Shown here: piece by piece, positions 37,001-48,565 of the stretch
Position numbering within the stretch: the first letter of the stretch is position 1
Layout of the letters: each line of letters begins with the position of its first letter
Assembly (NCBI GenBank): GCA_951230915.1
Contig: OX579635.1
Location: forward strand, 4,712,001-4,776,000
Direction: 5' to 3'
Length of the DNA: 64,000 bases
Origin: Antitrichia curtipendula
Lineage: Eukaryota > Streptophyta > Bryopsida > Hypnales > Leucodontaceae
Notes under the pieces: model-generated
Database searches by the model: none
Told to the model about the DNA's origin: nothing
The model's input: the letters and a program-made list of their open reading frames with translations, nothing else
Program-made: the position numbers and the translations under genes

Positions 37001-38075
37001 TTGAGGCTCAAGTAAGTCCCCTTTATTTTCTACAACTACGTATTTGATTATTATGCTTTTGATTGGAAACATCAAAATGTGATAATAAAAAGAACCATTG
37101 GTCCATCCATATAAGTCCTAATATTTATAACTCCTTCACTTTGGTTCTATATAAGTCTAGGAAAAACAAGTTTCTTTTGAAAAATTGGGTTTCATAGGAT
37201 TGGGCAATTTAGAGTAGGAATACATGTTGTGCAATCTCCTTGTAGATAGGAATCAAGGATGAAATGACATCAATGGATGCCACCTTGATGAATTTGTTTT
37301 GGAGTTTGTTTCTAAATTGTTTGTCCTTGATATATTGGAACAGGGGAAGGGGGTACTTTAGAAGCGATGTTTTGCCTTCTGATTCTTTCATTCCAAGATA
37401 CAGAAACATCAAATTTAGAAAGTAAGGACATGACCTCTTTCATTCTATATGGAATATGGCTTGGGACTTGATAGAATGATATATAGACATCCCTTTTGTT
37501 ATTGTTGAATTGGTTGTGCAATCTAGCATAAACGCCTTCCAAAGTTCAAATGAGGAACTCAATTCAAGGTGATGTGTGCTTGCAGAAATGCTAGAGGGAT
37601 TGACAAAGGAAAAATCCGGTGGTTTTGCGACGTTCCCCTTGCCAAAGGAGTGACGGATCCCTATGTTAGCAATGGAACAAAGGACACATCCACATATGGT
37701 ACCCAATCTTTGGAACTAGATGTACATTGCATGGAGCGAATGCATTCATGATGTTTGATATATTTGATCATTAAGTTCATTGGGGTGGAGTGAATCAATT
37801 GGTTTCATGTAAATGACTTGCTCCCTTGGTTGTATGGAAGTTGGATCACGTGGCTCTAGAGGAGAGTATGACGATTATGTATTAGTTGTTCACATTAACT
37901 TAATACCATGAATTGCATTGTGTGTGTATTAGAAACAGCGGAGGAGGCTGCAAAAGAAGCGGATAGGTTGTCCATGCTAAATGAGAGACATATGGCTTGG
38001 ACAAACTATACAATCATGGACTATATGACGGAGGATGAGAAGGATCAATGGGATCCAACGTGGGTCCCGTTGTAA
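34091..38075 (+). CDS. Unrecognised five-exon gene, right copy
   Basis: Modelled exons: 34,091-35,778 (donor GTACGT, leaves two codon bases), 36,419-36,485 (acceptor AAAG, donor GTAAGA), 36,929-37,011 (acceptor TTGTAG, donor GTAAGT), 37,586-37,698 (acceptor TTGCAG, donor GTACCC) and 37,933-38,075 (acceptor ATTAG, stop TAA). Phases agree at every junction, total 2,094 nt, 697 codons. Later exons read like protein: EAWDAFNLFAFVHEGEESC, DAAVWGELPRVDLVAHLRL, KGKIRWFCDVPLAKGVTD, EEAAKEADRLSMLNERHM, ending DQWDPTWVPL. Exon 1 has an N-terminal part rich in aromatic and hydrophobic residues (about 1-140), a long acidic low-complexity middle and basic patches (TRKRPWMD, MPKKARVAKP, KPSKKQPRQARF) suggesting a nuclear protein. 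I recognise no family. The exon 2 acceptor is the weakest call. It could be a host gene or a gene carried by an unrecognised transposon. Confidence 0.65.
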
Positions 38076-40401
38076 GACAATCCCAAGAAATATCTTTCCA
38101 CAGCAAAGTACAAATCCTTGGACTAGAAGCCTATTTCTTCACAAGAGGAATTCATAGTTATTGTTGAAAGGTGAAGGGCTTTTAATGTTGTATTAGGGGG
38201 CAATGATGTACCAACCTATTTTCATAGCATATTTTGTACGGGACACTAAGAAGATAAAAAAACAATATCCATTTTTCTCACTTGTAGTAATTGTTTGTAG
38301 CCCAATTTGATGAAGGCTAGAAGATGGAGTCCTTATCAACTCCATAATTTGTGTATGTTTTGATACTAAAAACAAAAGGCTCAATAATGGACATCTCTTC
38401 ATTGATAGCAAGTGTTGTTATGCTCTTGTTCTTTTTCAAACATGTGTGAGTTGTGTACATCGCACTTGAGTGTGGTGTCCTTCTATATGTTTTCTTTAGC
38501 AAAATTACTTTGTCTTTTTAATGGGTTTTTTGTGTTTAATAATTCGAGTCATTTATAATATAGCGCAATGAAATTTGCATTGACTTGCTAATAAGAGACA
38601 CTAAAAGCAATACATGATTGACAATAGTAATTATGCTAATTTGTTGTTAGTATTGAATTGTTGAGTATGATACATTTATCTTATACAAGTACATGCTTTT
38701 CCATAGAGTTCATGTGTGGCGCCTCTAGCTTGGAGGTATCATCTTTTAAGAAAGTAAGGTAATTGGACACATTGTGGACCACAATCCAACTTGGACCTCT
38801 AGTCCTAGGTCCAATTTTGTTCATTTACATTTTAATGTAACAGGAATTGCATACAATGTGGAATTGGGGTTCCAAGGGTTGGCATTGATTATAAAAGTCA
38901 CCATTTCATGAATTGAATGAGCATCATCATGCGGCTTCAACACATTGCAAAAGGTTCACTCATTGTTTTTCATTTTGATGGAGCACTTGCAAACTGCAAA
39001 TGGAACCATTTAGGAAAATAAAAAGAGACATATTCTTTGGCATGCAAATGGGCAAAAATACTAGTCCTATGTTTGGTTCACAATAGAAAACTATGAGATT
39101 TTGCTTTGATCATGTATTACGTGTCTTTCCTTTTTCATCCACAAATCACTTCCTAAATATCACCATACATTGGCTACAATTTAACTGCATTCTTCTACTA
39201 CATTTTTGTTAAACATTTATATTTTTCAACATCTTTTTTACTAGAGTATGGATGTTCATGTTCAAGTCTATAATTGCAATGAGAACCACTTTAATAGGAT
39301 ATGTAATTGTTATGGATTGTGTTCAACAATATGTGTCACTAATTCATGAAAATGTAGTATTGTTTGCACCACATTCCCTCACATGTCAAGAATGGAGTAT
39401 CTTGGCTCCACTTTGATTGTTTTTTAAGCATCCATTTATTGGAGGCCAGTATTATGGCTTATTGCGGATAGAAAATAGCCACCACCACTCTACCTTGCCT
39501 TGTTTTTCCGTGGGAAGTTCAATGAATCCGTGAAACAACAATGGAGATTGGGATTTGTTAAAAAGTGGTATATTGATCAAACCAAAATCCTACTTTACTT
39601 GAATTTAAGGTCATTATTTTTCAGAGAGTTGGCAATCAAGCATTATTATAGAAAATATAATTATATCTAGTGTTTGGATCTCTAATATTGCTTCTTTGAG
39701 GAGTTCTTAAATTTGCGTTGTCCTATTGGCTTTGAATGGAGGCACTTGCAATTGAAATGGCATAAGCATTCAATTGCATAGCAAGGATCATTTAATATTG
39801 TAGTAGAAAAAATAACTAAAAACATTCAAAGGATTAAAAGTGAGTTTGAATAAACAAAATTAAGTCCTAAATGCATTTTTTCATTTCTTAATACATGAAG
39901 TTTTGTAAAGATGCATTATAAACAACAATTTGAAGAAATAATTTTGTATTGGCACCACTTGCATGGTATGACCAGTTCACTAGCTTTCATGGTTCTCTAG
40001 GATTTTCAAATCACCATCCATTAAAATATTATTTTGCAAAAGAAGCATTTACACAAATAAATTATTGTATTATTTTTTAGAAAAAATTGAAATATTGAAA
40101 GAAAATTAATTATCATAGCTTGAATGAGGAATATAATAGAAGACAAATGGATTGTCATAATGTTTTACTTCATTCCAAATTTCCAAAAAATTCAAAGAGA
40201 AATAGGTTCTAAATTTGAAAAGTCTATATATGGACTTAGTAGCTGTAATATCTATTTTCTAAAAGAATAATAAATTGAAATGAAATCAAGTATTTCGATT
40301 ATTTCTTTATTAATAGTTGAATTTTTTTTAAATTTATATTAGTCAATGTTTTATCCAGGACAATTATATGTAACTTACTAGAGTTTGTCCCTCTATTGTA
40401 C

Positions 40402-40408
<7 letters not shown>

Positions 40409-40468
<60 letters not shown>
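40409..40468. repeat. (CA)n(TA)n microsatellite
   Basis: About 13 CA units followed by about 17 TA units, 180 bp outside the right arm of the inverted repeat. Right after it, 40,480-40,496 is a short perfect hairpin (CCGTTGCA-A-TGCAACGG). Confidence 0.95.
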
Positions 40469-40472
<4 letters not shown>

Positions 40473-41371
40473 ACGGAGCCCGTTGCAATGCAACGGCAAC
40501 GTAACATGGTGAATAAAATTTAAAATGACTCCGAGGGGCGTTCTCGAGCAACCGAAGCTCTGCAATGTCCTTAAGGTTAAGCTCTGCAATGGAAGCAGTT
40601 ACGCACGCACACGCAAAGATATAGGGCGATGAAAAAGGGATGAAAAATTGGGATAGAAAAAATGGGATGAAAACGTGACCATCTTCGTGACAGAGGGTCG
40701 TGACAAATAGCGTGACAGTCTGTACTCAATATAATAGATGTATGTATATATTATTTTATTATTTTATTTTTAAATTTTTATTTTAATATTCATCAATCAA
40801 GTTTTTGATGGAGTTTGTATCTTCTTTTTTTTGAAAAATGGACAAATTTTCTTCTTTAAAAACAATAAACACAACAGAGTGAGCAACAAAATCAGGGCTA
40901 GGAGCAACTAAATCACAATGGCAGTGAGAAGTGGTCTACAGTGAAGAGTTTGTATCTTTTTGTTGGCAGTGCTCTTGGATGCACATTTCACATGCTTAAA
41001 TGAGGTTTTATTTTTCTTTGGCTATCACCAAGAAGTTAATTTGGTTGGTGCTAGCTTCCAATTGTCTGTGCCAGCGGTTTTTTAGTGGCAAAAAATCACC
41101 AATACTTAGCTTAGACCTCTATCAAGGTTTGGCGCCCAAAGCCATGATTTATAAAGTTTTGTTAAAGTATATGATACATTATCAATAATGTTAACTAAAA
41201 GTATTTTATTTTTATTTTCATTTTCTATTTTCTATTTTCTATTTTTCTATTTTATGTTAGAATTTTCTACAATCAAAACATTTTGGGTAGTGACATGTTG
41301 GCATCTAAACCAATATCACATTTTTGGTTGGTGCTAGCTTTAGAGTAGAGTCACTTTTAGAGCACCCTACT
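40469..41371. other. Intergenic, nothing recognised
   Basis: Mixed-composition sequence with a CT-poor 'ttttctatt' run near 41,220-41,260. No gene or element ends identified. Confidence 0.5.
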
Positions 41372-41375
41372 TTAA

Positions 41376-42314
41376 CCCCTAAAGGTCAGAGACTATGTTT
41401 TTACCAAAAACGCTCAAAAACTGCTATTTCTAATACAAGTACCAAATTCTAGAAAAAAAACACTTTTGAAAAAATATAACCGTAGGATCTTGTATTACAC
41501 TAGTTTGAGAAGATGAGGAAAAAATTTCAGAAATTTCCACCGTGTGGATTGCAAGATAAGAGCGTTTGAATTGACAAAAGTCCTTTTTTTGTTCCTGCGA
41601 AAATCCGGGCAGCTGTACTTCACAAGGTCATATTTGTATGCAAAAATGTCCAAAATGGTGGTTGCTCTTTGGATTCATTCTTCAAGGTGGGCAAGTTGTT
41701 TACATGCTTGAAAAATTTCAGATCATTTTGGAATTGTACAACATATAGGAAAAAAATAGTAAATAGAAAGAGGTAGAGAATGTTCAAAACACTAAATTGT
41801 TAAAAATTTAAATATGGAATTGAAAAATGCCAATTCCAACGGTTGTAATGTTGTAATAAACAATTTACACCCTATTTTTAATTTTTTTCAAAAATATTGA
41901 ATATTGAATTTAATAAAGGACTTCAAAGTTTATAATAAAGTATAGATTCCATAACTACCCTCAAACTCAAAACTCCTCATAACTTTCATCTCATCAATCA
42001 AAATGGAATGATTCAAAGCTTCCCACATATATGTAAATCTAAAGAACCAATTTCAAATTTTTATATAAGAAAAAAATTATTTCTTAAAGAAGTTTTTATC
42101 CGTTGCCCAAGTTGCTCGCCGACCAATGAATATGATATATCATGCAATAACTTTTTAACCACGTAGTCAAAAGTTATGAAATTTGTTGGGCCTTAAAGCT
42201 ACTCCTTGGGAACATCTTATGTGAAAATTCAAAGAAAAGAAATAAAAATTCCAATCGTTGTGAGCTGCCCAAAATCGCTATGTTGTTAAAAAACAATGTT
42301 TGGTCCTTTAGGGA
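41376..42314 (-). mobile_element. Type A TTAA MITE, reverse orientation
   Basis: 939 bp flanked by TTAA 41,372-41,375 and TTAA 42,315-42,318. The plus-strand left end CCCCTAAAGGTCAGAGAC is the inverse of the type A 3' end; the reversed right end is TCCCTAAAGGACCAAACA. High similarity to 20,535-21,469 throughout. Noncoding. Confidence 0.85.
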
Positions 42315-42318
42315 TTAA

Positions 42319-42949
42319 TAGACTATTTTGCTTTAGTAGACACCAAGTGCTAGGAGACTAGAGAGATAACACATGAAAAGACCTACAAGTGATCTAAGTT
42401 GCCATATGTATTTTTTGTTAGATTGTCAAGCTGATCTACAAAGATTTTGCTAGTGAAGGGACACCATCAATGGGTGAAAGCAGGTTTGTTTTTTTAGGCA
42501 ATTTAATGCCCAATTCCTTCAAAAAAAAATAGTCAACTTCAAGCCTGTAGAAAAAAAAGGGGGTCAATGACCCAAAAAATGCCAAAGTGCAATTACCTTG
42601 CCTGCCGCACAGCCATAATATTTTTGAAACCTGACTTCAATAAGAAGAGCAATGCCAGCACATAACACCTGGAAGATTATAAAAGCACCGTCCAAAATGA
42701 AGATTATGCCAGGTTGATGAGGATTTTGGGATTTGGAGTAATGTTGCAGCCTGATGATGAACAAAATTCATCACTGTTGGTGCCCAATCAGTCTACTAGG
42801 CAAGAAGATAGAAAGCCTTTATTCATCACCGCCGGTCTAACCATGATGCCATAATTTCTCCATTTGTTTCTAATAAACGGCCAAATCCCCAATAATGTAG
42901 AACTGCCAGTGCCGCCTAGAGAAGGGGCCCAAGACCGTTGAGGCCCGTC
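42319..42949. other. Intergenic, possible 5' flank of the hAT element
   Basis: No gene. I looked here for a CAGGG-type hAT end matching one past 48.6 kb and could not find a convincing pair. Confidence 0.4.
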
Positions 42950-43440
42950 ACTGCTGCCTGGCTGCCTGGGGAAGGGGCCCAGCTTGGTTGAAACCGACAC
43001 TAGCAAGAGTGGCAACGTAGCCGTCAGGCCGTCGGGGGTTGTGCTGGGTGCAGGCAGGCGGCAGGCCAACATGGCGATGAAGGTGGTCCGTGGGTGCACT
43101 GGCCGCGTGCCCGCGCCTGTTCGATGAGGGTGCAGCAGGGCCGCGCCTGCTGCGATGAGGCAGTTCCGCTGTTGGGTGCAGGTAGGGCCTCGCCCTACTG
43201 CGATGACTTGATGAGGGCATGAGGCTGTTGGCAGTTGGAGTGTTGGGTGCAGGTAGGGCTGTGCCGCTGTGGAGATGTGCTCTGCTGCGATGAGGCCATG
43301 AGGGTGCTGGTCTATTGGACGCCTGGAGAATTTCAATGAGGATGCTGGACTATTCGGTGTTGCAATGAGGGTGCTAGCCTGCTGCTGAGTGTTGTGATGA
43401 GGCCATGAGGGTGTTGGGTGTTGCTATGAGAGTACTGGGC
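42950..43440 (+). repeat. GC-rich degenerate repeats upstream of the hAT transposase
   Basis: Repeats of phrases such as 'gatgaggccatgagggtg', 'gttgggtgcaggtaggg' and 'ctgcgatgag', in a GC-rich patch unlike the surroundings. Degenerate subterminal repeats are typical of transposase-binding regions of hAT and CACTA elements, so this may be the 5' subterminal region (inference). The long minus-strand frames here (182 and 90 codons, rich in Pro, Ala, Arg, His) come from the repeats and GC bias. Confidence 0.5.
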
Positions 43441-45096
43441 TTTGATATTTTGATCTAAGGGTTTAGGGTTTAGTAATTTTTTAATTCGGTGCTTGAGATT
43501 CTGAGAGGCAGAACCCCAAGACTTCTGCTAATAATTTACTTCAATTTGTCATGTCAACGTGGAGTGCTAGAGCTTGGAGGCACGGCAACTGGGCAAGCAT
43601 TGAAGGATTTAAAACGATGGAGCCGTAGAGCCGGTGGGCGTTGCCGCAGTGCGGCGGTGAGGATGTGGGATGTAGGGGCGGTGCCTTGGTGTAGCCGGTG
43701 GGCTGCTTCACCTGCCATGCTTGGCGAAGTTCGGGCAAAGTTCTTCATTGCTGCAGTCGGTGCAGGGAGTGTCGGAGTGCAAGCTGCTGCCGCTGCCGCT
43801 TCTCATCTCTTCCACGATGAACTGATGAAGGTAGGTTGTTTACTTGCTCAGTTCAAAATTTCAGATTGTCGTTGCTCACTTGCTCAGTTCAGACTTCATA
43901 TTGTCATTGTTGTGCTAGGTTAGTCCATTCCATTGCAGCCAATGCAACTTCAGTGATCAAGCATATTTCATCTGTAACAGATGCACGAAGAGCTAGCGGC
44001 CTAGGGCGGCACTGCGGCAAGGTCACATGGTGCCAATGAAGCCAGACTGCCAGAGACCTCAAAGTCTTAGTCGAGGGCCTGGTCACTTGGTGGCTGGTAG
44101 AGTGGTGGCTCCTTGACCATGTTCTGAATGACAGTGGTTTGCTGTCAAAGCCTACCTACTGTTCCCAGGCCATCACTAGCCACACTAATTCCTGGTCCTA
44201 TGACACGGGCTTCCTGCATCGTTTGCAATGGCCATGACCAGACTCCAAGCAAGTAGGCAGGCGCGCAGGCCGCGGCCAAATCTTGGACCCGAGTACAGCA
44301 AGCACAGTTGTAGACAACAAAGTGAACCAAGTTACCTGGCGGAATTCTGACCTGGGAGTCTGGTGCACAAGCAAGCAGTTTCGTATAGCAACTTCTTCAT
44401 CAAAAATTTTAGGGTGAGTTTCTGACTCTTTGACTGTGGTTTTAAAAGTTCTTGTTGGGCGGTGTTGGGTGGTGCATTAGTGAGGAGTTACATTATTGCT
44501 TTCATTGCTTTGAAATCTAGAATTGCAAATTTTCATTTTCAAATTTTCATGTATATTTGCCATCATTTTTGCTCAGGTTTTAATTCTACTGTTGTAGATT
44601 TTAAATTTTGTGGTTTTGCCTTCAACTGCAGGTTTTGGTTTACTTCGTCATAAATAATGAGGCGGCTGCATTGTTAAAGTGTGAAGAATGTTGTAATTTT
44701 TTTATGTTTGTATTTTGAAGTCTGTTGGTTGTGCAGTTGTGCTGCAATTGATATGTGGCATTTTTTTAGGGTTTGGATGTTCTGCAATGTGCTATAATTG
44801 TATTTTGTGTTTCAGGTGTAGTGATCACTTTGATGATTTGCAAAGTTGGATTGTTCCTTTTTTGTTGATGAGGTTGGACTTTATAGTGTCCAATTGTTTG
44901 TGCTTTTGTAGGATATCATGCTAGATTTGAGAGTTTGAGAGATTAGTTTATGAAGGTCACAGTAATTGAAAATTTGCAGTTCAAATTGCATGGAGTGGGT
45001 TGATTGTTCACAGTAGTAATTAGAACGTGTTGAGGGTGCACTGTTTTTTCATAGGGATCATTTTTTGTTTTGATCTTCAAAGATCATTTTGTAGAG
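43441..45096 (+). other. 5' region of the hAT transposase gene
   Basis: Starts GC-rich, then becomes T-rich and leader-like before the ATG at 45,097. Could hold the promoter, noncoding exons and 5' UTR. Small frames of 60-144 codons show no recognisable domain. No clear TATA box assigned. Confidence 0.4.
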
Positions 45097-46799
45097 ATGG
45101 AAACTTCTGTTCCTGTGGATGTAGGGTTGGCTGCTGCAACAAACGCAGCAGCCTTAAAGAAAACTATAGCACTTCGAGAAAAGAAGACTGTCAGGATTCA
45201 AAAAGAAAGAGAAGCAGTTGCTCGAAAAGCACTGCAAAATAGTCAAGTCATTGAGGAGAGTGGACGTGAGAAGGCACGGCATAAGAGAACAATGCAGTAC
45301 TACTTTTTAGCTTCTCATAATCCAAACAATGGCAATGCTATTGTAGGGTCAGAGTTTTCTATTCCATCAGTGAACCAAACAATGTCTTTGAATTCGAATT
45401 CTATTGCTCCCATACAAGAGGCACTTGTGTCTGTAGACACAGTCCATGATTCTATTGGGGCACAATCTACTTCAACGTCCTTTGTTGTCTTAGGAAGTAA
45501 CCCAGGTGCAATACTCTTGTCCAGTGACGATTCAGCCTTTAGTGTCTCTGAAGATAACCCTGATTTTGCCACAATCCAGAATTTCGATGTGCCATCTGAG
45601 AGTGAGGAATCAGCAGATGATGACTTCGAAATTCCTCCACCTCCTAAGCGTTCAAAGAAGAACTACGATTTAGCAAGAAAATTTCAGATGGAATGGTCTG
45701 CTAAGTGTCCTTGGGCTGAGATGGTTTTAGCATTAGATGGGGTATTACACATGGTCCGTTGTCTTGTGTGCACTGAAATGGGAAAGAAACCCTATTTGAT
45801 GGGTCCAAAATTGTATACATTACAGACTCATGAGAAGAGAAAAAAACATAAAACAAATATGTTGTTGTATGCTGCCAAACGACCTACTACAGTCTTAGAG
45901 CAGATCAACAACAACAATACTATTGAGTCTAGGAAGAAACAAGTGCAGCTGGCTACTTTGTTTCAGATTCTAAGTGATGGTAGACCCATGACTGTGTTTT
46001 CTTCTAGAGTTGCACTATATGAACTGTTGGCAGTTCCTAATTTACCAAAGATGCATTGGAGTGAGGGAGCAGGTTGGATAATGGCATCCCACATGTGGTC
46101 TATAGTTCAAGATAGAATGAAGGCAATTATTGGGGCTGCTCAATACATTGCTGTCACTACTGATGAAACAACTGCTGTAGACAACTGCAGTTACATTGCT
46201 GTTCATTGCTATGTCATGCAAAATTGGACCCATATACCCATGCTCATCATGTTGCAGAAGCTTGAGGCAGATGGAACTTCAGCTAATAATTTGACTGTTG
46301 TCATTATTTCAGCTTTGAGTGTAAAAGTGGAATTGTCTGTAGAAGACATTGCAGCCAAGTTGATGTGTTTTGGTGCTGATGGGGTTGCTGCCTTTCAAGG
46401 ACAAAGAACTGGAGTTACAAAACAAATTCAAACCAGCCATGCCCCTTTTGCTCAAGGTGTCCATTGCATGGCTCACAGATGCAATTTGGCCTTCAAGACA
46501 TTGTCTTCTTTAGACATCATGGCTGCCATTGAAGACTTATTGCAAGTTTGCCACAACTATTTTGCATACAGTCCTAAAAAGTATGCTGAATTCCACATCC
46601 TTGCACTCCTGATGGAAACAAAAGGCTTGAAGTTGCTCAAGAATGTGTCCACTCGTTGGGTGTCTTTAATTGACCCTCTCAGGCGTTTATTAAGTGAATA
46701 CCGCTCAGTTGTGGCCAAGATGAATGTTGATTCTACAAACAACAAAGAAACTGTAAGATTTTCTTTTATATGCTTGTCTATTTATTCATTGCTAAATGT

Positions 46800-47195
46800 T
46801 TTTGGACTAACTTGTCTACTTGTTCACTGCTGTATTTTTTTGGACTAACTTGTGAAACTTGTTCACTGCTGTATTTTTTTGGACTAACTTGTGAAACTTG
46901 TTCACTGCTGTATTTTTTTAGACTAACTTGTGAAACTTGTTCACTGCTGTATTTTTTGGGACTAACTTGTGAAACTTGTTCACTGCTGTATTTTTTTGGA
47001 CTAACTTGTGAAACTTGTTCACTACTGAATTTTTTTAGACTAACTTGTGAAACTTGTTCACTACTGAATTTTTTAGACTAACTTGTGAAACTTGTTCACT
47101 GCTATATTTTTTTGGACTAACTTGTGAAACTTGTTCACTGTTGAATTCCTTTGGACTAACTTGTAAAACTTGTTCAGTGTTGTATTGTTTTAATT
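46800..47195 (+). repeat. 39-bp minisatellite in hAT intron 1
   Basis: About ten head-to-tail copies of a 39-bp unit (core GGACTAACTTGTGAAACTTG followed by TTCACTGCTGTATTTTTTT), with a few substitutions and one-base length changes. It fills most of intron 1 (46,753-47,297). Because 39 is a multiple of three it yields a spurious repetitive 103-codon frame. Confidence 0.9.
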
Positions 47196-47759
47196 ATGTT
47201 GTAAAATAGGTCTATTGCTGAATCTTTCATATAACATAAAGTTTCTTTCTACATTTTTAAGAGTGGAGTTGATTATATCTTTTGTTTGGGGATGCAGAAA
47301 CGTGGGAGAACAAAGGCCAAAGGTGTTTTGGGAAAACTCATTGACCCTTATGTTGTTGTTGGGCATGACATGCCTCTTACCACTTTTGGAGAGCATTGAT
47401 AATCTTGTCTTCTTTGCCCAAAAACGAGATGTGTACATTTCAGATTTTGTGCTGCCCAACAAGTTTGTCAAGGACAATTGTTCAAGATGTACTTAGACAT
47501 TGAACAAGGCTTTTCCACTGAGGAGTTTTGGTCCTTCAAGCAGCTTCTAGAGTGCTCCCATGAGCAAATCCACATGAAGTGGGTGTCCATGCCCATGGAT
47601 TTGAATGCTGATGGGCAGAACTCACAATTAGCATTTGTCTCAGGTAATGACACTGTATTTGCAGTTCATGATGGCCAATTTGTGACCCGGGAGTCTTTTG
47701 CTCACATTGTGAGCATGGTGAAAGATGAATGCAAAGGTATGTCCTCATGTTAAATTCTT

Positions 47760-47945
47760 TGGTTCTAAATTGTAGAATTTGTCTACTGTTGTGTTTTGGA
47801 GGGTTAAATTGTGGAATTTGTTTACTATTGAATTTTGAGCTAATTAGTGGATTCTATCTATTGCTGAATTTTTTTGGGCTAAGTTCTGAAATTGTCTATT
47901 GCTGTACTTTTTGGGCTTAGCTCTAAAATTTGGACCTAACATTGA
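47760..47945 (+). repeat. Diverged minisatellite in hAT intron 2
   Basis: Four to five loose copies of a similar unit (for example GGGCTAAGTTCTGAAATTGT, then CTATTGCTGTACTTTTT) in intron 2 (47,737-47,960). It appears related to the intron 1 array. Confidence 0.6.
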
Positions 47946-48565
47946 TTGTGGACCTTGTAGGTGCAGCACAGCAACTCATTGATGAACTGAAATCCAGATT
48001 TCCAGCCCATGGTCTCATGGATGCACTTAGCTTGGTTTATCCGCAGTACTGGTTACAAGGTGACTGTGAAGTTAGCTTCCGAAAGCACCTTGATGTAATC
48101 AAGAAGAATTTTGGTGAGCCTAGATGGATTTCTGATAAGGAGGGCAAGAAACTTGTGCCAGCTATCTTGGACTGTTCTCAACTAGAGTTGCAACAGCCAA
48201 TGTTTAAATTGGCTATGTTTTCAAATTCCTTGGCAGCTATGGAACCACCATTTTTGGTGAATCCACTCACAAAGCTTTGGAGGTGTTTGGATGCAAATTC
48301 AGCCCTTGCCAAAAGCTTTAGTGAATATGTCAAACTTGCAGAGATTGCGATGATCCATGTGCTTGGTTCAGTTGAGGATGAACGTTGTTTTTCTTCCTTG
48401 TCATTCTTGAAGGACAAACTACGAAATAGGTTGGATGCCAATTTAGGAGTGGTGGTTGGCATGAAGGCCCAACAAGTGTACACAATCAAGAACTTCCCAT
48501 ATGAAGTATGTTTTCAGCAGTGGGTTCATTCAGCTGAGCAATACTGTTATAGTGTCACAGGGTAG

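Larger units (their letters stand above)
32973..40228. repeat. Right arm of the 7,256-bp inverted repeat
   Basis: Mirror of 22,693-29,948 (coordinate sum 62,921). The outer border is at 40,228, after AGTCTATA; beyond it the sequence diverges and a CA/TA microsatellite lies about 180 bp away. 38,076-40,228 holds no recognisable gene. No terminal inverted repeat of a known transposon or target duplication was found at the arm ends. Confidence 0.95.
45097..48565 (+). pseudogene. hAT transposase (ZNF862/KIAA1586-like), broken
   Basis: Exons 45,097-46,752, 47,298-47,736 and 47,961-48,565, with GTAAGA/GCAG and GTATGT/TTGTAG borders and agreeing phases; 2,700 nt. Zinc-finger-like region C222-x2-C225-x19-H245-x5-H251. 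RNase H-like core: D356 in TTDET, D428 in FGADG, and the hAT HCMAH motif at 456-460, then STRWVS. Exon 3 ends with the hAT dimerisation block SVEDERCFSSLSFLKDKLRN, whose Glu is the expected third acidic residue. The transposase would cut and paste DNA in the nucleus. In exon 2 the reading frame slips by one base between about 47,365 and 47,466, then returns; the original frame meets TGA TAA at 47,397-47,402. As assembled it cannot make a full protein. The start is the ATG at 45,097; an in-frame TTG upstream was not used. Confidence 0.85.

Noticed and set aside
22693..40228. The inverted repeat as a known foldback or CACTA-type transposon
   Set aside because: Arm ends lack a recognised terminal motif and the flanks show no target duplication.
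42788..43336. 182-codon minus-strand frame rich in Pro, His, Arg and Ala
   Set aside because: It overlaps GC-rich degenerate repeats; composition and an overlapping alternative frame indicate an artefact.
46770..47081. 103-codon frame of 13-residue repeats
   Set aside because: It is the translation of a 39-bp minisatellite inside a transposase intron.
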